Shown here one piece after another: positions 16,901-18,484 of a stretch of DNA of 18,484 nucleotides. The stretch is from CAYMLQ01 sp964390795 (lineage in GTDB: Bacteria > Verrucomicrobiota > Kiritimatiellia > RFP12 > UBA1067). Position numbers and translations under genes: made by a program. The stretch spans positions 1 to 18,484 of the forward strand of contig CAYMLQ010000076.1 in the NCBI GenBank assembly GCA_964390795.1, in the 5' to 3' direction. Position 1 is the stretch's first letter. Each line of letters begins with the position of its first letter. The notes under the pieces were generated by a model, which was given only the letters and a program-made list of their open reading frames with translations, did no database searches and had not been told where the DNA came from.

Positions 16901-17770
16901 GGCGGGGCCGAATTCGGCAGCGGTTACCTGTTGCTCACGGTGGACAAGGCGGGCGGGATTAAGACGGTCGGCAAACTCGCTGACGGCACTGCGGTGTCTC
17001 AGAGCGGGCCGTTGATAATAGATGAAAAGGGGACTCTGTTCTCCGTTCTCTATGCCGCGCCGACGGTTTACAAAGGCGGTGGCGTCTTCGGTGGTGTTGA
17101 ATTCATCAAGTCAGCCGCCGGCGCGGCGCAACTGCGTCTGATGTTGGAGGATGCGGAGGATGATGACAAGATCGAATGGGAAAGTTTCAACCCGCAGGCG
17201 ACGCCGGTCTATGGCGAGGGCTTCAGATGCGGTCTCGGGGTGCTTGGCGGCTGGTATGACACGGTCGGTAACCTGTACCGTTACTATGCCGACAGGACGC
17301 TAACGGTGGGCACGGATGGTGACGCGAACGAGCTAGGTCTGATTGTTGGCACGAACCATAACGCATCCGCTTGGTGGAGGCCTGACGGAGTCGGGTTGGC
17401 GGTTGTGACAAATAGGCTTGGCGAGATGACCGGCCTCGCGGCCCCAAAGGCTGGCGTGCCGGCTGATTCCGATAATGACCATGTATGGGATTACAGCGCA
17501 ACCAACACCGTGGGCTTGACCGTTGCACTGACGCGTGCGACGGGCGTATTCAAGGGCTCATTCAAGGCGTGGTTCGACTACGCCGCGACGCACAGTTCCA
17601 AGACCGTCGCATTCGAGGGTGTACTAACACCGGAACGCGAGGATACGGCAGATGGTGTTGCAGGGCGGGGCTTTTTCCTGTGGGCCGACACGTCCACGTA
17701 CCTGAGTCCGCAGCAAAAGCTGATACCATACTCATTCAACTGGTCGTACGACCTAAAGATACTAAATTAG
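13979..17770 (+). CDS. Exported BspA-type leucine-rich-repeat, Ig-like and InlB-like multidomain surface protein
   Basis: This 1263-residue protein has a signal peptide (MATRLTGLVSFLSCIVSVGMLTMSAGA, cleavage about 27). I chose the ATG at 13979 because AAGGAGG lies 5 bases upstream. After an N-terminal domain of about 200 residues come BspA-type LRR_5 repeats at roughly 238-454: repeated IGxxAFxxCxxLxxVxIPxxVxxI units such as IGGDAFYGCDSLASVALPASVTSI. An Ig-like stretch lies at 489-600. A bacterial Ig-like domain lies at about 601-680 (QTITFKTLP, AYSSTNPEVAKI, GTAVITASQPGTADFKAA). An InlB-B/Listeria-type repeat lies at about 686-745 (GGGTVTGAG, LLRWEDGS). A putative-Ig unit with LPAGLKYDAAAKSISGVP lies at about 753-838. 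The C-terminal 420 residues are beta-rich and of unknown family. No C-terminal anchor is visible. It is likely a surface binding protein; the ligand is unknown. Its stop overlaps the ferritin-like gene. Confidence 0.9.
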   Translation: MATRLTGLVSFLSCIVSVGMLTMSAGAATVKVGEDQTFVSMDWHRAGFTNDPNNFLTWPELREATSVSNTASVFLEAMPGQAGVARAGIGLSLDWDIGTNSWDDVKDLQVRVTMDMSYELMSEWLDANGGSANAFLWAPAYEDGLGYETGETGSRSRTVTSVFTNTLEELEGRIAVQAYCQAHLAPDAPLGASHTSHSSVTLNSITLEFIERVSWPYRYTVDNGTVTITRYLGADGAVIVPDRIAGLPVAGIGDFAFLDCDQLAGVTIPARVKHIGGDAFYGCDSLASVALPASVTSIGVGAFGNCGKLTTITVAAQNAVYSSLAGVLFNKGQTMIVQYPAGKAGSYSIPNAVTNIGSAAFIGCRFLTGVAIPDAAVNIGIKAFFRCDRLTSVIIPDRVRLIDITAFDGCSRLVSMLVGSGVTDIGSGAFSECNALTGLYFKGNAPSLGEWVFDNSSVAVIYHVAVATGWGETFGGRPTALWNGVYRQMPVISARSPVADPAAVNEGVSIAFNITAGDGTDPDAALRGMSNIMWLVDGTLRQTTKTGAPNSITSAFTFKTDSATVQGVAFRDVQVKAVALDKQGETTETEWTVRVNNVPAAQTITFKTLPVVVLGGTNFNPGASSSSGLAVAYSSTNPEVAKIVDGLIRIIGAGTAVITASQPGTADFKAAAPVRQTLTIKARLTTEVFSGGGTVTGAGLYLPGVKIPLTAKAAAGNTLLRWEDGSQDAVRNFMMPNANTTVLAWFGITTNVPPPVITEPGAQRAMVGVRFLLPLDIRSDSLPSVAVTGLPAGLKYDAAAKSISGVPTAAVTNRLVTVKAVNVSKTPVTLTFSMTVDSLPAWAQGTFNGAAGTDELGSGLASMSVTPVGGATGKLTLRGTNFSFNAASYAFRDMTGAFWLTVTAKVSQVTLPLTLSVYPPEIIDTTGRVPATLGKVSAEFSGGGWATLYRNVWKDTGMMAVATNYSGYYTAVLPGGAEFGSGYLLLTVDKAGGIKTVGKLADGTAVSQSGPLIIDEKGTLFSVLYAAPTVYKGGGVFGGVEFIKSAAGAAQLRLMLEDAEDDDKIEWESFNPQATPVYGEGFRCGLGVLGGWYDTVGNLYRYYADRTLTVGTDGDANELGLIVGTNHNASAWWRPDGVGLAVVTNRLGEMTGLAAPKAGVPADSDNDHVWDYSATNTVGLTVALTRATGVFKGSFKAWFDYAATHSSKTVAFEGVLTPEREDTADGVAGRGFFLWADTSTYLSPQQKLIPYSFNWSYDLKILN

Positions 17771-18273
17771 GATTGAACGGGTCTGGCGACGAGCAGGGTC
17801 AGGTCCTCTTCCAGGGCCTGCAAGTCTTCCTCATGCTCGACCTCGTCCTGCAGGATGGTCAGTGCGAGTTGGTACGTGACGGGATCTTTGTCCTTGGTGA
17901 GTTCCATCATGCGCTTGTACGTGCTGATCGCGCATTGCTCGCCCTTGATGTTCTGCTTGAGCAGCGCGGCGACATAGGGGTCTTCGGGTGCGTCGTAGCC
18001 GCAGTTGGTCTGCTCCAGCCAGGCTTGAGGAGTGGTGAGCGGCGTTCCTCCGAGTTGGATGATACGTGTGGTCAACAGCCCCGCATGGCGCAGCTCGTCA
18101 GCCGAATGCAGCGTGAGTTCCGAGATGATCGCGTCCTTCATCGGGCCTTTGGCCACTTTCGACCCCAGCCAATATTGATAGTAGGCGAGCCACTCATCGG
18201 CGAACGCCCGATTAAGCAGGGTGAGCACTTCTGACACGTCCATGCCGACGATTTCACGTCCCCGAGTTCCCAT
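17767..18273 (-). CDS. Ferritin-like diiron protein, probably DPS-like (DPSL/thioferritin type)
   Basis: This 168-residue protein is predicted to be a four-helix bundle of the ferritin superfamily. Likely metal ligands are E27, E60-x2-H63 (DELRH), E112 and E144-x2-H147 (DEVEH), the E...ExxH...E...ExxH pattern of bacterioferritin-type diiron centres. Two cysteines, C91 and C114, flank the third helix, 23 residues apart. That recalls the cysteine pair of DPS-like thioferritins such as those of Sulfolobus and Bacteroides, so I favour peroxide detoxification with iron storage over plain bacterioferritin. There is no obvious haem-ligand methionine, but I could not align this. The start ATG at 18273 has AAAGGA about 7 bases upstream; M11 is an alternative start. 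Its stop overlaps the stop of the LRR gene by 4 bp. The promoter strongly resembles that of zwf. Confidence 0.85.
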   Translation of the reverse strand: MGTRGREIVGMDVSEVLTLLNRAFADEWLAYYQYWLGSKVAKGPMKDAIISELTLHSADELRHAGLLTTRIIQLGGTPLTTPQAWLEQTNCGYDAPEDPYVAALLKQNIKGEQCAISTYKRMMELTKDKDPVTYQLALTILQDEVEHEEDLQALEEDLTLLVARPVQS

Positions 18274-18275
18274 AA

Positions 18276-18328
18276 CATGATCCTTTCACGTTAGGCGCAA
18301 ACGCCTGTACTTGTTATGAAAGATCATG
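18276..18328. promoter_or_regulatory. Nested inverted repeats in the leader/promoter of the ferritin-like gene
   Basis: CATGATCCTTTCA (18276-18288) and TGAAAGATCATG (18317-18328) are inverted copies differing by one extra C. They enclose a perfect hairpin AGGCG-CAAA-CGCCT (18293-18306). One arm covers the -10, the other the ribosome site. A second pair, CATAAC (18271-18276) and GTTATG (18313-18318), would pair the start codon with the 5' end of the mRNA. Confidence 0.5.
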
Positions 18329-18352
18329 CGATAAAAGTGGGCGGAATGTCAA
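18323..18352 (-). promoter_or_regulatory. Promoter of the ferritin-like gene, with extended shared upstream block
   Basis: On the minus strand TTGACA (18347-18352) is followed after 18 bp by CATGAT (18323-18328). The 15-base block AGCGAACCATTGACA and the 9-base block TCGCATGAT are both identical to those before zwf, with the gap between them one base longer here. Confidence 0.65.
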
Positions 18353-18446
18353 TGGTTCGCTGGAAAAGTCCAGCAATTCTAAATTTGACTTTTCGTTCAC
18401 GGGACTGCGCGAAAAATGAGCGCAGGGCACGCCCGGAGCAACTGTC

Positions 18447-18477
18447 TTTTTTTTCTTTTTTGCGGCATACCGCAAAA
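18447..18477. other. T-tract followed by a palindromic hairpin at the right edge
   Basis: A pyrimidine tract (18445-18461, nearly all T) runs into TTTTGCGG-CATA-CCGCAAAA (18458-18477), a perfect 8-bp stem with a 4-base loop. The T-tract is on the wrong side of the stem for an intrinsic terminator in either direction, so it is more likely an operator or part of a promoter for a gene beyond the window. Confidence 0.4.
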
Positions 18478-18484
18478 GGGGGGT

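Noticed and set aside
18385..18420. A plus-strand promoter starting at TTGACT, like the one before the LRR gene.
   Set aside because: No acceptable -10 hexamer lies 15-20 bp downstream.

Overview
The window reads as chromosomal DNA from a GC-rich bacterium, most likely of the PVC group (Kiritimatiellota/Lentisphaerota/Verrucomicrobiota). This rests on the combination of a DUF1080 (3-keto-disaccharide hydrolase-like) exported protein, a giant autotransporter-associated beta-strand-repeat protein, a BspA-type leucine-rich-repeat/Ig surface protein and a sialidase-like exported protein. It is an inference from content; no rRNA or other phylogenetic marker is present. I see no tRNA, rRNA, CRISPR array, insertion sequence, integrase or phage gene.

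Layout from left to right, eight genes: (1) the 5' part of an adenosylcobalamin-dependent ribonucleotide reductase gene (nrdJ), minus strand, running off the left edge; (2) divergent from it, gluQ, glutamyl-Q tRNA(Asp) synthetase; (3) an exported sialidase-like protein on the plus strand whose frame is broken by one extra G near 2026; (4) a convergent DUF1080 gene; (5) divergent from that, an 8.6 kb gene for a 2874-residue beta-strand-repeat surface protein with an embedded LamG-like domain; (6) convergent zwf (glucose-6-phosphate dehydrogenase); (7) divergent from zwf, a 1263-residue LRR/Ig-like/InlB-like exported protein; (8) a convergent small ferritin-like (probably DPS-like) gene. The last two overlap by 4 bp at their stop codons. 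Every gene appears to have its own promoter and no clear operon is visible. No gene-free stretch exceeds 300 bases; the five intergenic gaps of 110-261 bp hold promoters and candidate operators.

Four genes encode predicted exported proteins (two large surface proteins, two smaller carbohydrate-related ones). Together they suggest a cell that displays big repetitive surface proteins and works on polysaccharides. The others are housekeeping or stress genes: dNTP synthesis, tRNA modification, NADPH supply and iron/peroxide handling.

The most informative non-coding signals are: a pair of 16-bp NrdR-type palindromes 32 bp apart over the nrdJ promoter; an unusually similar promoter block in front of both zwf and the ferritin-like gene, 4.56 kb apart, which suggests a shared regulator or sigma factor joining NADPH production and iron/oxidative protection; and a nested inverted-repeat leader in front of the ferritin-like gene that could cover its start codon. 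I do not see a clear new defence or mobile system. The best candidates for something undescribed are this putative two-gene redox regulon and the four-unit architecture of the giant protein, which lacks a recognisable membrane anchor.
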